A stretch of DNA of 40,679 nt from Nitrospiraceae bacterium UBA2600. Lineage in GTDB: Bacteria > Nitrospirota > Thermodesulfovibrionia > Thermodesulfovibrionales > Thermodesulfovibrionaceae. Positions 16,212 through 25,189 of the stretch are shown here, in pieces. The stretch is from the NCBI GenBank assembly GCA_002339325.1, contig DDKK01000038.1, positions 1 through 40,679 of the forward strand. The letters are read 5' to 3'. Below the pieces are notes generated by a model. That model had not been told where the DNA came from and made no database searches. It worked only from the letters and a program-made list of their open reading frames with translations. The translations under genes were made by a program, and so were the position numbers. Position 1 is the stretch's first letter. Each line of letters begins with the position of its first letter.

Positions 16212-18264
16212 ATAACCTTACAGGACCTAAACCTTTCAACTCAAACATTATTAAAAAGCTAAATTCAGAAGTCTGTCTCCCCTTTATTTCAACCGGTCTT
16301 CTTGTTATGTGAATGTTCGCTGCCCAGCAACTCTCGGCATATCTAAGGTGCATAGAGCTTTTTCTTAGACCTGCTCCCTTGCCGTCATAGTTTATATTGG
16401 CTGTAGCAGACCATCTTTCAGTAAGTTTTTTAACAACTGTCATTGCATAGGATTTTACTCCGCTTTCTTTATCCTGAAAACTGTATTGGTCTCTTAAGGT
16501 AGGTGACCACAAGTATGCAGGACTGAGTGCTCCTTCTCTTGTGTATCGCTGACTTATGGATAGGGAGGTGTTTTCTTCGGGTGTGAAGCTAATGGAGGAG
16601 TTAAATCTCTCCATACGCTTTTTGCTTATATTCTGATAGGTATCAAAACTAAAGGATAGCTTCCATAGAGAGAGCCTTCCTTCTACTAAAATTGGATAAA
16701 GTTTGTCCCACTCATTCTTTGCTATCATGTCATAAACTTGGCTAATCCTTCCTTCGAGACTTAAGCTTTTGAAATCAAGCTTATTGTAAACTCCAACTCT
16801 TATGAGAGCTGTATCATCAATAGATTCTATTTCTTTCAGTATAGGAGGCTTGCCGCTTACTCCGATAAAAACACCCTCTATGAAGGGTTCAATTATGTGT
16901 TGGAATTTTTCATTAATTTTGTAAAGTCTTGTGAAAATTTTTGGATTATAGCTTACCATACTTCTGTTTGAAGTATTATCATAGGGAGAGGTTTTTTCGA
17001 GATTGTAGAAAATCTGATTTACACTTAAACTCTGACTTAACTTTAAAGCATCTCCCAATGTATGTCTGAGTTGAGGATTAAGCTCAAATCTCTGTCCTTT
17101 AAGGCCATCTTCTTTGTAAAAGTAAGAAGCATTTACATTAAAGGTTAAATCAAAATCGCCAATTCTATATGGATAAACCATATAACCTATCTCGGCTTTT
17201 CCGGGAGGGCTGGTTCCATCAGTTTTCAAGTCTTTCCAACCTTGTCCTAAAAGGTAAAATCGAGAACCAACAGCTGGAACAGATAGTTCAAGAGAAGACT
17301 GAAGAAATCGGTCATATCTGGCAGTAAGGTCTTTTCCGAATTCCTTGAAAAGATAGGTGTTTGAAGTTGAACGAACATCTCCATACTGCTTGTAAAAGTC
17401 ATTTTTATTAACATAGTTAAGGTCAGCAAGAAGGTCAAAGTGTTTTAATTTTTGTAAGTGCATACCCCTTAATTCATAGTAGTTTTTTTCAAGTTCTCTA
17501 TCTTTTATCTGGTATGCAAACCACATTCCTTTAGCGTCAAAGTCTAAATATCTGTATTCAATTCCCTTTCCAATGCCGGTTTTAGAAAAATAATCCAGAT
17601 AGAAGGTAGCATCCTTGTTACTGTCAATAACAAGATAATAGGCAGGGCTAAATCTAAAACCTCTTGTGTTTGAGTTGCCAAATTTTAGCGGTAAAAAACC
17701 AGATTTTTTTGTGCCTCCACCAGGCCCCCAAAATACTGGAGAGAAGGCAACAGGAATGTCTTTAACCCGAAAAGTTGTAAATTTAGCAATCATAGATTCG
17801 TCTACCACTAGGTCTACATATTCACCGGTAATGCACCAGGGTTGAGCTTTGTCTGGTTCGGGCTCGCAAGTAGAAAAGGTTGCCTTTCTTGCCTTGTATT
17901 TTATTTCGCTAAGTCTTTGAACTTCTTCAGCCCTCAACCAAATGTCTTGCTTTTTTATGTGAATTAGAGCTTTTTTGAAGTTACCTGTTTTTTTGTCTGC
18001 ATTAAAAACTCCCTCCTCTGCCCAAGCAGTTATCTCTTCGTCTTCATAAAAGACATCGCCATAAGCCTCTACATCATTTGTTTTTTCATAATAAATTACC
18101 TTTTGAGCTTTTACTTTAAAGTTATCTTCGTTCAATTCAACATTCCCCACGGCAATGCTCTTTTGTTCCTCTTCAAATCTCTCAAGGCTTTCTGATACAA
18201 TCTCTACAGCATAGGAAAGGGTAGGGAGGATTAAAAATATCAAAAGAGTAATCAACTTCCTCAT
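16189..18264 (-). CDS. lptD: LPS-assembly protein LptD (OstA)
   Basis: Outer-membrane beta-barrel that inserts lipopolysaccharide into the outer leaflet together with LptE. I place the start at ATG 18264 (MRKLITLLIFLILPTLSYA, a clear signal peptide), with GGAGAG 5 nt upstream and an ATGA overlap with folC. Reading from further upstream would add 28 residues lacking signal character. The N-terminal OstA beta-jellyroll is at about 25-115 (VGNVELNEDNFKVKAQKVIYYEKTNDVEAYG). It is followed by FSTCEPEPDKAQPWC with two of the conserved cysteines, the FSPVFWGPGGGTKKSGFLPLKFG stretch, and many amphipathic strands to the C-terminus. It is evidence for a diderm cell. Confidence 0.9.
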   Translation of the reverse strand: MRKLITLLIFLILPTLSYAVEIVSESLERFEEEQKSIAVGNVELNEDNFKVKAQKVIYYEKTNDVEAYGDVFYEDEEITAWAEEGVFNADKKTGNFKKALIHIKKQDIWLRAEEVQRLSEIKYKARKATFSTCEPEPDKAQPWCITGEYVDLVVDESMIAKFTTFRVKDIPVAFSPVFWGPGGGTKKSGFLPLKFGNSNTRGFRFSPAYYLVIDSNKDATFYLDYFSKTGIGKGIEYRYLDFDAKGMWFAYQIKDRELEKNYYELRGMHLQKLKHFDLLADLNYVNKNDFYKQYGDVRSTSNTYLFKEFGKDLTARYDRFLQSSLELSVPAVGSRFYLLGQGWKDLKTDGTSPPGKAEIGYMVYPYRIGDFDLTFNVNASYFYKEDGLKGQRFELNPQLRHTLGDALKLSQSLSVNQIFYNLEKTSPYDNTSNRSMVSYNPKIFTRLYKINEKFQHIIEPFIEGVFIGVSGKPPILKEIESIDDTALIRVGVYNKLDFKSLSLEGRISQVYDMIAKNEWDKLYPILVEGRLSLWKLSFSFDTYQNISKKRMERFNSSISFTPEENTSLSISQRYTREGALSPAYLWSPTLRDQYSFQDKESGVKSYAMTVVKKLTERWSATANINYDGKGAGLRKSSMHLRYAESCWAANIHITRRPVEIKGRQTSEFSFLIMFELKGLGPVRLYERSATS

Positions 18265-19550
18265 AGAAGCTCTCCGAGGGTTCTGTGAAGAGATTTTTCT
18301 CCAAATTTTTCCTTTAGCTCTCCAATTAGATAGGCCGAACCGGTGCAAAGGAGAAATCTATTAGTATTTTCTCTGCAAAGGGTCATAGCCTTTCTAAAGG
18401 CCTCCAATACATTTCCTTCGGAATTTATCTTAGATGAAATTCCATTAATTCTCTTTTTGAGTTCTTCATACTTAAGTGCTCTTTCATAATGAGGGGTTGT
18501 GAAGATAATTTGCTCTGCATAGCCATCCAGTTGTCTTAAGAAGCCATTTAAATCCTTATCCTCCATAATTCCAAAAACAACAATAGGCTTTTTTTCTGTA
18601 AGTATTTTAAGGGTGTTTACCACTGCTTTTATGGCCTGAGGATTGTGGGCAATATCAAGGATTACCAATGGGTCTCTGGATATAACTTCCAGTCTGCCTG
18701 GCATTTTTACATTTCTTAAGGCTTCCCTTATTTTAAATTCATCATAATTGGGGAATAGGGTCATAAAAGCTTTAAGGGCAACAGATGCATTCTCTACTTG
18801 ATGAACTCCTGTGAGCGATAAGGATAAATTTAGCTTTAGATTTGAATCGATATAATCAAATGATAGTCCGTCAAAATTGATGGAGTTTAACTCTCCTTTG
18901 AAATCTCTGCCGTATATGAATAACTCTGAACCTCTCTCTTCAGCCTTTTTGTTTATTACTTCTTGGGCTTCCTTTTCCTGAGAAGAGCATATTACAGGAA
19001 CTCTGTCTTTGATTATTCCAGCCTTTTCTGCTGCTATACAGGAAAGGTCACTTCCAAGATATTGCTGATGGTCCAATCCTATTCTTGTTATCACGGATAT
19101 AGCAGGTCTGACTACATTAGTTGCATCAAGCCTGCCTCCCATTCCTGTCTCAAGCACTGCGTAATCAACGTCTTTTTCTTTAAAGTAGAGAAAGGCCATG
19201 ACAGTTATGTATTCAAAGAAAGTAAGTTCTTCTCCATAGGGCTTAATTTTCCCTATAAGTCTTACTACTTCCTCTTCTTCAATCTCCCTATCGTCAACGA
19301 CAATCCTCTCGGAAAATCTTATAAGATGTGGAGATGTAAAAAGCCCTACTTTAAACCCCTGTGATTTGAGCAAGGAGTATATTATCTTTGAAACAGAGCC
19401 TTTTCCATTTGTTCCTGCAACATGAATGGAGTAAAAGCTATATTGAGGATTTCCCAATTTTTCTAAAACTGACAGTACCCGTTCAAGGCCTAACTTTATA
19501 CCTTTTGTTCTTCGGCTGTAAAGCTCATCTATTAGTTTTCTATACATCAT
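18261..19550 (-). CDS. folC: Bifunctional folylpolyglutamate/dihydrofolate synthase
   Basis: Adds glutamate to dihydropteroate and to folates, trapping them in the cell. The Mur-ligase-like ATP loop GTNGKGSV is at 46-53; the folate-loop region LFTSPHLIRFSERI, the ETGMGGRLDATNVV motif and LDIAHNP all match. The 429-residue length is standard. It overlaps accD and lptD by 4 bp each. The trpBA-accD-folC order is a common bacterial arrangement. Confidence 0.95.
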   Translation of the reverse strand: MMYRKLIDELYSRRTKGIKLGLERVLSVLEKLGNPQYSFYSIHVAGTNGKGSVSKIIYSLLKSQGFKVGLFTSPHLIRFSERIVVDDREIEEEEVVRLIGKIKPYGEELTFFEYITVMAFLYFKEKDVDYAVLETGMGGRLDATNVVRPAISVITRIGLDHQQYLGSDLSCIAAEKAGIIKDRVPVICSSQEKEAQEVINKKAEERGSELFIYGRDFKGELNSINFDGLSFDYIDSNLKLNLSLSLTGVHQVENASVALKAFMTLFPNYDEFKIREALRNVKMPGRLEVISRDPLVILDIAHNPQAIKAVVNTLKILTEKKPIVVFGIMEDKDLNGFLRQLDGYAEQIIFTTPHYERALKYEELKKRINGISSKINSEGNVLEAFRKAMTLCRENTNRFLLCTGSAYLIGELKEKFGEKSLHRTLGELL

Positions 19551-20428
19551 CTTCCGTTTTTAATCTCTTCTTGGGAGATTTCCGAAAGAGTTGTAGATGA
19601 CATGAGTATATCAATAATTTTAGAAATAGTATTTTTCAGTTCCCGTCTCTCAACGACAATATCTACCATCCCGTGGTCAAGCAAAAATTCTGCCCGCTGA
19701 AAACCCTCGGGAAGCTGCTGTTTAATTGTCTCCTGAATTACTCTTGGGCCTGCAAAGCCGATAAGGCTTTTAGGTTCAGCAATAATTACATCGCCGAGCA
19801 TTGCAAAAGAGGCTGTTACGCCTCCGAAGGTCGGATCTGCAAGCACAGATATATAGAGAAGTCCAGAGGCTTTCAATTTGCCTATAGCTTGGGAAGTTTT
19901 TGCCATCTGCATGAGAGAAAACATTCCTTCTTGCATTCTTGCACCGCCTGAAGAAGAGACTACTACGAGAGGAAGCTTTTTATCAATAGCTCTTTCTGCA
20001 GCTCTTGTTACCTTTTCGCCCACCACAGTGCCCATGCTTCCACCCATAAAAGAGAAGTCAAGGACAGCTATGACTACATCTGTGCCGTTTATCTTTGCAT
20101 CTCCATATATGGCAGCTTCTTTAATGCCAGATTTTTTCTCATTATCTATCAGTCTGTCTTTATAGGGTATGGTGTCCTTAAATCCTAATGGGTCTGGGCT
20201 TGTAAGCTCTCCATCAAGCTCTTTAAAACTTCCATTGTCCGTTAGAAGACTTATCCTTTCCTTCGCTGAGATGCGGAAGTGATAGTTACATTTCGGACAT
20301 ACCTTAAAGTTGTTCTCCAGCTCTTTGCGATAGATTATCTCCTTGCAGTTTTCACACTTAACCCACAATCCTTCGGGAATTTTTACCTTCTTTTCTATCT
20401 TGGGTTCTTTCCTTTTAAACCATCCCAT
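19547..20428 (-). CDS. accD: Acetyl-CoA carboxylase carboxyltransferase subunit beta
   Basis: Beta subunit of the carboxyltransferase that transfers CO2 from biotin to acetyl-CoA for fatty-acid synthesis. A four-cysteine zinc ribbon is at C25, C28, C44 and C47, followed by the crotonase-fold core (SSSGGARMQEGMFSLMQMAK and LADPTFGGVTASFAMLGD). The 293-residue length is normal. Its start codon overlaps the trpA stop (TAATG). accA is not in this window. Confidence 0.96.
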   Translation of the reverse strand: MGWFKRKEPKIEKKVKIPEGLWVKCENCKEIIYRKELENNFKVCPKCNYHFRISAKERISLLTDNGSFKELDGELTSPDPLGFKDTIPYKDRLIDNEKKSGIKEAAIYGDAKINGTDVVIAVLDFSFMGGSMGTVVGEKVTRAAERAIDKKLPLVVVSSSGGARMQEGMFSLMQMAKTSQAIGKLKASGLLYISVLADPTFGGVTASFAMLGDVIIAEPKSLIGFAGPRVIQETIKQQLPEGFQRAEFLLDHGMVDIVVERRELKNTISKIIDILMSSTTLSEISQEEIKNGR

Positions 20429-21207
20429 TATATGGCCTCTCTCAAAGATTTTATGAAATCCCTCGCATATTCGGGACTTTCATGGAATGCCTTTACAATG
20501 GCGCTTCCAACAATTACTCCATCGGCATGTTGAGATACATATTTTGCCTCCTCGGCATTGCTTACGCCAAAACCTAAACATACGGGTTTGCCTGCTTTCT
20601 TAACAGTGTCAATATGTTTTTGAAAGGTGCTGTCAAGCTTAAGAGATGCTCCTGTAATGCCAGTTATGGAAACATAATATACAAATCCTGTCGAAGCTTT
20701 TACAATTCTTTTTATTCTATCAAAAGTAGAAGTTGGTGCAACAAGAAATATAGTATCAATTTTGTATTTTTTTGCAAGACTTATGTATGGATTTGCCTCT
20801 TCCACTGTTAAATCGGGAAATATGACTCCGCTTATACCTGCTTTACTGGCATCCTGAAAAAATCTCTCCACACCGTAGCAATAAACAGGGTTTAGATAGG
20901 TCATAAGGATAATGGGAGACTTTATTTCTACCTTAAGGCTACTTAGAAATTGAAGTATTTTTTTTAGCGTTGTGCCAGAAGAAAGGGCTCTTTCTGCTGC
21001 TTTCTGTATTGTGGGACCGTCAGCAAGGGGGTCTGAAAAGGGAACTCCAAGTTCTATTAGGTCTGCTCCAGACTGCTCGAGTATTTTTAGCCTTTCTGCT
21101 GTAGTCTCAAGATTTGGGTCTCCTGCCATAATGTAAGGAATAAAGGCTTTTTTACCCTCAGCTTTTATCTTTTCAAGTTTACTTCTAACTTTAAATCCCT
21201 CTTTCAT
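20428..21207 (-). CDS. trpA: Tryptophan synthase alpha chain
   Basis: Cleaves indole-3-glycerol phosphate to indole, which is channelled to TrpB. The catalytic residues fall where expected: E52 and D63 within IELGVPFSDPLADGPTIQ. The phosphate-binding C-terminal part reads GFGVSNAEEA...VIVGSAIV. The 259 residues match the family. It lies 13 nt after trpB. No other trp pathway gene is present here. Confidence 0.96.
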   Translation of the reverse strand: MKEGFKVRSKLEKIKAEGKKAFIPYIMAGDPNLETTAERLKILEQSGADLIELGVPFSDPLADGPTIQKAAERALSSGTTLKKILQFLSSLKVEIKSPIILMTYLNPVYCYGVERFFQDASKAGISGVIFPDLTVEEANPYISLAKKYKIDTIFLVAPTSTFDRIKRIVKASTGFVYYVSITGITGASLKLDSTFQKHIDTVKKAGKPVCLGFGVSNAEEAKYVSQHADGVIVGSAIVKAFHESPEYARDFIKSLREAI

Positions 21208-21220
21208 GCCCCTGTTTTTT

Positions 21221-22405
21221 TCAATCTCCCCCTTTTATTCTTGCCACTTCTTGCACATCTTTGTCGCCTCTACCAGAGAGGTTTACGATTATTATTGCAT
21301 CCTTTGAGAGCTTTGGTGCAACCTTTATAGCCTCAGCTACAGCATGGGCTGATTCAAGGGCTGGTATAATGCCTTCAAATTTACTCAACAGTTCGAAAGC
21401 CCGAAGGGCTTCCTCATCAGTGGCATAGGTGTATCTCACTCTTCCTGTATCTTTCAGATAGGCATGCTCAGGCCCGACAGATGCATAATCAAGTCCTGCA
21501 GAAACAGATTGAGTTTGAAGAATGTTTCCATCTTCATTTTCAAGGACGTAGCTCAGGCATCCTTGAAATATTCCCTTTGCTCCTCCAGCAAATCTTGCAG
21601 CGTGCAATCCGGTTTCTATGCCCTTTCCTCCTGCCTCAACTCCTATCATCTGCACATCTCGGTGAGGGAGAAATCCGCTAAAAAGCCCAATGGCATTACT
21701 TCCTCCACCTACACAGGCTATGAGAAAGTTCGGGAGTCTTCCTTCTTTTTGCAAAATCTGTTTTTTTGTTTCTCTTCCGATGACGCTCTGGAAAAATCTT
21801 ACCAGTGATGGATATGGATGAGGTCCGAATACAGTACCCATTACATAATGGGTTGTCCTTACATTTGTTGTCCAGTCTCGTAATGCTTCATTTATAGCGT
21901 CTTTAAGTGTTTTAGAGCCCGAATCAACGGCAACGACCCTGGCACCAAGTAATTTCATTCTGAAGACATTTAGGGACTGCCTTCGGATATCTTCAGTTCC
22001 CATGTATATATCGCAGGAAACTCCGACAAGAGCTGCTCCTGTTGCAGTGGCCACACCGTGTTGTCCCGCACCAGTCTCGGCAATTATTCTTTCCTTATTC
22101 ATTAGTCTTTTCGCAAGCAGAGCCTGGCCAAGGGCATTGTTTATTTTGTGTGCTCCCGTATGAGCGAGGTCTTCTCTTTTTAGATAAATTTTTGCACCGC
22201 CAAGATGCTCTGTAAGTCTTCTTGCAAAATAAAGAGGAGTAGGTCGTCCCACATAATCTCTGAGAAGACCTTCAAATTCATTATGAAACACTTTATCTTT
22301 TTTAAGCTTAAAGTAGACCTTTTCAAGTTCCTCAAGGGCAGGCATTAGTGTCTCTGGAACAAAACGACCACCATAGTCTCCGAAGTATCCTCTTTTTTTG
22401 CCCAT
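21221..22405 (-). CDS. trpB: Tryptophan synthase beta chain
   Basis: PLP enzyme that condenses indole with serine. K87 in HTGAHKINNALGQ is the PLP lysine, and the phosphate-binding glycine loop CVGGGSNAIG is intact; 394 residues, the standard TrpB1 type. It heads the minus-strand run. The ATG at 22405 has no Shine-Dalgarno ahead of it. Instead an extended -10 box lies 7 nt upstream, so the mRNA is probably leaderless and there is no room for a trp leader or attenuator. Confidence 0.96.
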   Translation of the reverse strand: MGKKRGYFGDYGGRFVPETLMPALEELEKVYFKLKKDKVFHNEFEGLLRDYVGRPTPLYFARRLTEHLGGAKIYLKREDLAHTGAHKINNALGQALLAKRLMNKERIIAETGAGQHGVATATGAALVGVSCDIYMGTEDIRRQSLNVFRMKLLGARVVAVDSGSKTLKDAINEALRDWTTNVRTTHYVMGTVFGPHPYPSLVRFFQSVIGRETKKQILQKEGRLPNFLIACVGGGSNAIGLFSGFLPHRDVQMIGVEAGGKGIETGLHAARFAGGAKGIFQGCLSYVLENEDGNILQTQSVSAGLDYASVGPEHAYLKDTGRVRYTYATDEEALRAFELLSKFEGIIPALESAHAVAEAIKVAPKLSKDAIIIVNLSGRGDKDVQEVARIKGGD

Positions 22406-22412
22406 GAAAAGT

Positions 22413-22418
22413 ATTATA
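22413..22418 (-). promoter_or_regulatory. Extended -10 promoter of trpB, probable leaderless start
   Basis: Minus-strand reading gives TGC-TATAAT-ACTTTTC-ATG. The TATAAT is perfect, has the TGn extension, and ends 7 nt before the trpB start codon. A good -35 is not visible, as is usual for extended -10 promoters. Transcription would start at or one base before the ATG. Confidence 0.65.
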
Positions 22419-22529
22419 GCATATGGGATTTACTGTTTACCCTTGCCATCGGCTTAACATAATTTATATTTATCTTTTACTTTGTTTCGACATTGCAAAG
22501 ACGGTCTGGGAATAGATGAAAAAATAGAT

Positions 22530-22535
22530 TATAAT
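22530..22535 (+). promoter_or_regulatory. -10 box of the first histidine kinase gene, probable leaderless start
   Basis: TATAAT is followed by six bases (TAAAAA) and then the GTG start at 22542, so the predicted first transcribed base is the G of the start codon. There is no Shine-Dalgarno sequence. The -35 region (around 22507-22512, TGGGAA) is poor. It is divergent from the trpB promoter about 110 bp away. Confidence 0.5.
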
Positions 22536-22541
22536 TAAAAA

Positions 22542-24758
22542 GTGCCATTTCAAAAATTCATAGATAAATTACTCTCCTTTGTAGAGAAATATCATCCTTT
22601 CAATCTGAGATACTTTAAATTTTTAGTTACTGTAATCATGTTTATTCTTCTCAGTATGGTTCTTGTCTTAGGCTGGATGTCAACGCATAAGATTAAAGAA
22701 ATCGTTACAGAAGACTTTAATCAGCAACAGCTAATGCTTGCAAAACACGCAGCAAGCCAGATAGAAAACTCTATAGACTTGCTTAAAAGAGAGATTACTC
22801 TTCTTAGTCTTTCTCCAGCAATTCAGTACTCGGAGAAACCCGCCTTAATTAATCGTTTAAATATCACCTTTTCAAGCGTAAAATACGAAGGGGTAAGAGA
22901 GATAAAATTCATTGAGGCGAAAAATCATAAAGTATATAAAATCATGGAAGACAAGAAATGTCTCACCGAAGAGATAAAAAAAGATGAAAAATATTACTTA
23001 CAATGGGCATCTGATGAGAAGAATAAAGGAGAAATACTTTTTACTGAAATAACCAAATGCATCGATGAAAATTCACGAGACCTTATTATAAATATGGTCA
23101 TTCCTGTCTGGCAGGTATCCGTAGATGAATCCCATCCTGTGCCAACTTATAAATTCTCAGGAGCTATTGTTTTTACTACCGATGTGACATATCTTGTAAG
23201 CAAAGTAACTAAGAAAATCAGGTCTGGAAAAACAGGATATTCCTGGGTAATAGACCACAACGGGATTTTTCTATACCACGAAGAAGAAAGTTTCATAGGA
23301 CAGAATGCCTTTGAGGCAAGAAAAGGTAAAAAACCGACAATTTCTTTTGCGAGGATAAACGAAATTCAGAGAGAAAAAATGCTTAAAGGCGAGGAAGGCA
23401 CGAGTTGGTATGTATCGGGCTGGCATAGGGGAGTTGAGGGTGAAATAAAAAAACTCATAGCCTATGCACCTATTAAGCTTAAAGAAAAACCTCAGACTGT
23501 AGTTTGGTCTATAGCTGTTGTAGCTCCTATAAGTGAGGTAGAAGGGGCAATTCACACAATTCAAACTCAGCAGATGGTTCTGCAGGGTATAATTATCGCA
23601 ATTATTCTCTTTGGTGGGCTTTTTATTAATTTCATACTTGTAACATGGTCAAATATTCTTGAGAGAGAAGTCACTAAGAAGACTATTGAACTAAAAAAGT
23701 CAGAAGAGAAATATAAGTCTATAATAGAAAATGCCGAAGACATAATACTAACAATCGACAGCGAGGGCAAAATTCTATCGATAAATAAATTTGGTTTAGA
23801 TTTCTTTAAAAAGGATGAAAAAGAGCTTTTAGGACAAAATATAGTGGACATTTTTGTCCCCGAGGGAGTCATTTTAAGTATAAATACAAAGAAAATTTTC
23901 AAAACTGGCGAAAGCAAGCAGATAACCCACAGAATAAGCGCCAGTGGAAAAGACTACTGGTTCAATACGAACTTGAGAGCTCTCAGAGACGAAGGGGGAA
24001 ATATCTATTCTGTCATGGCTATTTCTCGTGACATTACAGACAGAAAGAAAATGGAAGAACAGAGTTATTATACCGAAAAGCTCGCCTCCATCGGCACTCT
24101 TGCTGCAGGTGTGGCACACGAGATTAACAATCCTCTTGCTATCATATTAGGTTTTACTGATATTTTGCTTGAGAAAACTCCTCCTGATTCGCAGGAGTAT
24201 GACATTTTAAAAACAATTGAAAAACAGGCAACAAATGCAAAAAGAATTGTAGAAAATCTCTTAAGTTTTGTAAGGCATAAGGAACACAAAGAACAGCTTG
24301 TAAATATAAATGAGTGCATAAATAGTGTCCTTGATGTGATGAATAATACAATAGCAATAAATAATATTGAACTGCGAAAGCAGATGCAGCCAGATTTGCC
24401 TCATGTAAGAGGAGATGCCGGTGAGCTTCAGCAGGTATTTTTTAACATAATAAATAATGCCATATATGTAATGAAGGGTGGTGGAGTTTTAACGGTCTCT
24501 ACAAAATACGACGGACACTGGATTGAAATCTGTATTTCTGACACAGGATGCGGTATACACAAAGAGCATAGACAAAAAATATTCGATCCCTTCTTTACAA
24601 CAAAAGAAGTTGGCAAAGGAACAGGTCTTGGCCTCTGGGTATCTTATAACATAATCAAAAAACATAATGGTATAATTACATTTGAAACCAAAACCAAAGA
24701 AGAATCGGAGCAAACAGGGACTAAATTTATAATAAGATTACCAGCAGAAAAGGAGTAA
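22542..24758 (+). CDS. Cache-PAS sensor histidine kinase
   Basis: Membrane sensor kinase, 738 residues. Transmembrane helices are at about 27-48 and 346-370. Between them is a periplasmic region of about 300 residues with a dCache-like pattern (SGKTGYSWVIDHNGIFLYHEEESFIGQ). A PAS domain follows at about 390-500 (SIIENAEDIILTIDSEGKILSINKFG). Then come HisKA with H526 in GVAHEINNPLAII and HATPase_c with NIINNAI, SDTGCGI and GTGLGLWVSY. The start is GTG 22542, with no Shine-Dalgarno (see promoter entry); no better start is visible before the first helix. The receiver gene 11 nt downstream is the likely partner. The ligand is unknown; Cache domains often bind small carboxylates or amino acids. 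Confidence 0.9.
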   Translation: MPFQKFIDKLLSFVEKYHPFNLRYFKFLVTVIMFILLSMVLVLGWMSTHKIKEIVTEDFNQQQLMLAKHAASQIENSIDLLKREITLLSLSPAIQYSEKPALINRLNITFSSVKYEGVREIKFIEAKNHKVYKIMEDKKCLTEEIKKDEKYYLQWASDEKNKGEILFTEITKCIDENSRDLIINMVIPVWQVSVDESHPVPTYKFSGAIVFTTDVTYLVSKVTKKIRSGKTGYSWVIDHNGIFLYHEEESFIGQNAFEARKGKKPTISFARINEIQREKMLKGEEGTSWYVSGWHRGVEGEIKKLIAYAPIKLKEKPQTVVWSIAVVAPISEVEGAIHTIQTQQMVLQGIIIAIILFGGLFINFILVTWSNILEREVTKKTIELKKSEEKYKSIIENAEDIILTIDSEGKILSINKFGLDFFKKDEKELLGQNIVDIFVPEGVILSINTKKIFKTGESKQITHRISASGKDYWFNTNLRALRDEGGNIYSVMAISRDITDRKKMEEQSYYTEKLASIGTLAAGVAHEINNPLAIILGFTDILLEKTPPDSQEYDILKTIEKQATNAKRIVENLLSFVRHKEHKEQLVNINECINSVLDVMNNTIAINNIELRKQMQPDLPHVRGDAGELQQVFFNIINNAIYVMKGGGVLTVSTKYDGHWIEICISDTGCGIHKEHRQKIFDPFFTTKEVGKGTGLGLWVSYNIIKKHNGIITFETKTKEESEQTGTKFIIRLPAEKE

Positions 24759-24769
24759 AGGAGGTAACA

Positions 24770-25186
24770 ATGGCGGAGAAGATTTTAATAGTTGACGATG
24801 AGCCGGACATGCTTAAACTTCTCAGTATGATTCTAAGAGAGAAAACCCCATATGAGATTACGACAACTAACAATCCCATTGAAGCAGTTGAATTGGCTAA
24901 GGAGGGTAATTTTGACCTTGTAATAACAGACCTAAAAATGCCAGGCCTTGATGGATTACAACTTCTTGAAGAGGTAAAAAAACGTGATGAAGATGTGCCT
25001 GTAATAATAATAACGGCATACGGAACGATTGATGCTGCCACAGAAGCAATTGAAAAGGGAGGCTTTGATTTCATTACTAAGCCATTCAAAAAAGAGCAGA
25101 TTCTGTTTACCATAGAGAAAGCTTTAAAGTGGTTAAGAGTTCAGCGGGAAAATAGAATGTTAAAGGAAAAACTCAAAGAAGTTTAA
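24770..25186 (+). CDS. Receiver-only response regulator
   Basis: 138-residue protein with a single CheY-like receiver and no output domain. Phosphoacceptor D54 lies in VITDLKMPG, the acidic pocket is DD at 9-10, the switch Thr is T82 in ITAYG, and the conserved lysine is K104 in TKPF. A charged coiled tail follows (WLRVQRENRMLKEKLKEV), which resembles the linker in NtrC-type regulators and suggests an output domain may have been lost. AGGAGG is 6 nt from ATG 24770. It forms a pair with the kinase upstream; its stop is 3 bp from the convergent PEP-synthase-like gene. Confidence 0.92.
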   Translation: MAEKILIVDDEPDMLKLLSMILREKTPYEITTTNNPIEAVELAKEGNFDLVITDLKMPGLDGLQLLEEVKKRDEDVPVIIITAYGTIDAATEAIEKGGFDFITKPFKKEQILFTIEKALKWLRVQRENRMLKEKLKEV

Positions 25187-25189
25187 ACT

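Noticed and set aside
18265..18348. 28-residue N-terminal extension of LptD
   Set aside because: It lies inside folC, has no signal-peptide character and would bury the clear signal sequence that starts at 18264.
22403..22541. trp attenuator or leader peptide ahead of trpB
   Set aside because: The -10 box sits 7 nt from the trpB start, leaving no transcribed leader, and there is no Trp-rich short frame or terminator/antiterminator pair.
24770..25186. Truncated NtrC-type regulator with a lost AAA+ domain
   Set aside because: The linker-like tail hints at this, but the frame ends cleanly and the next gene is convergent. No remnant of an AAA+ or Fis domain is visible, so it is kept as an intact receiver-only gene.
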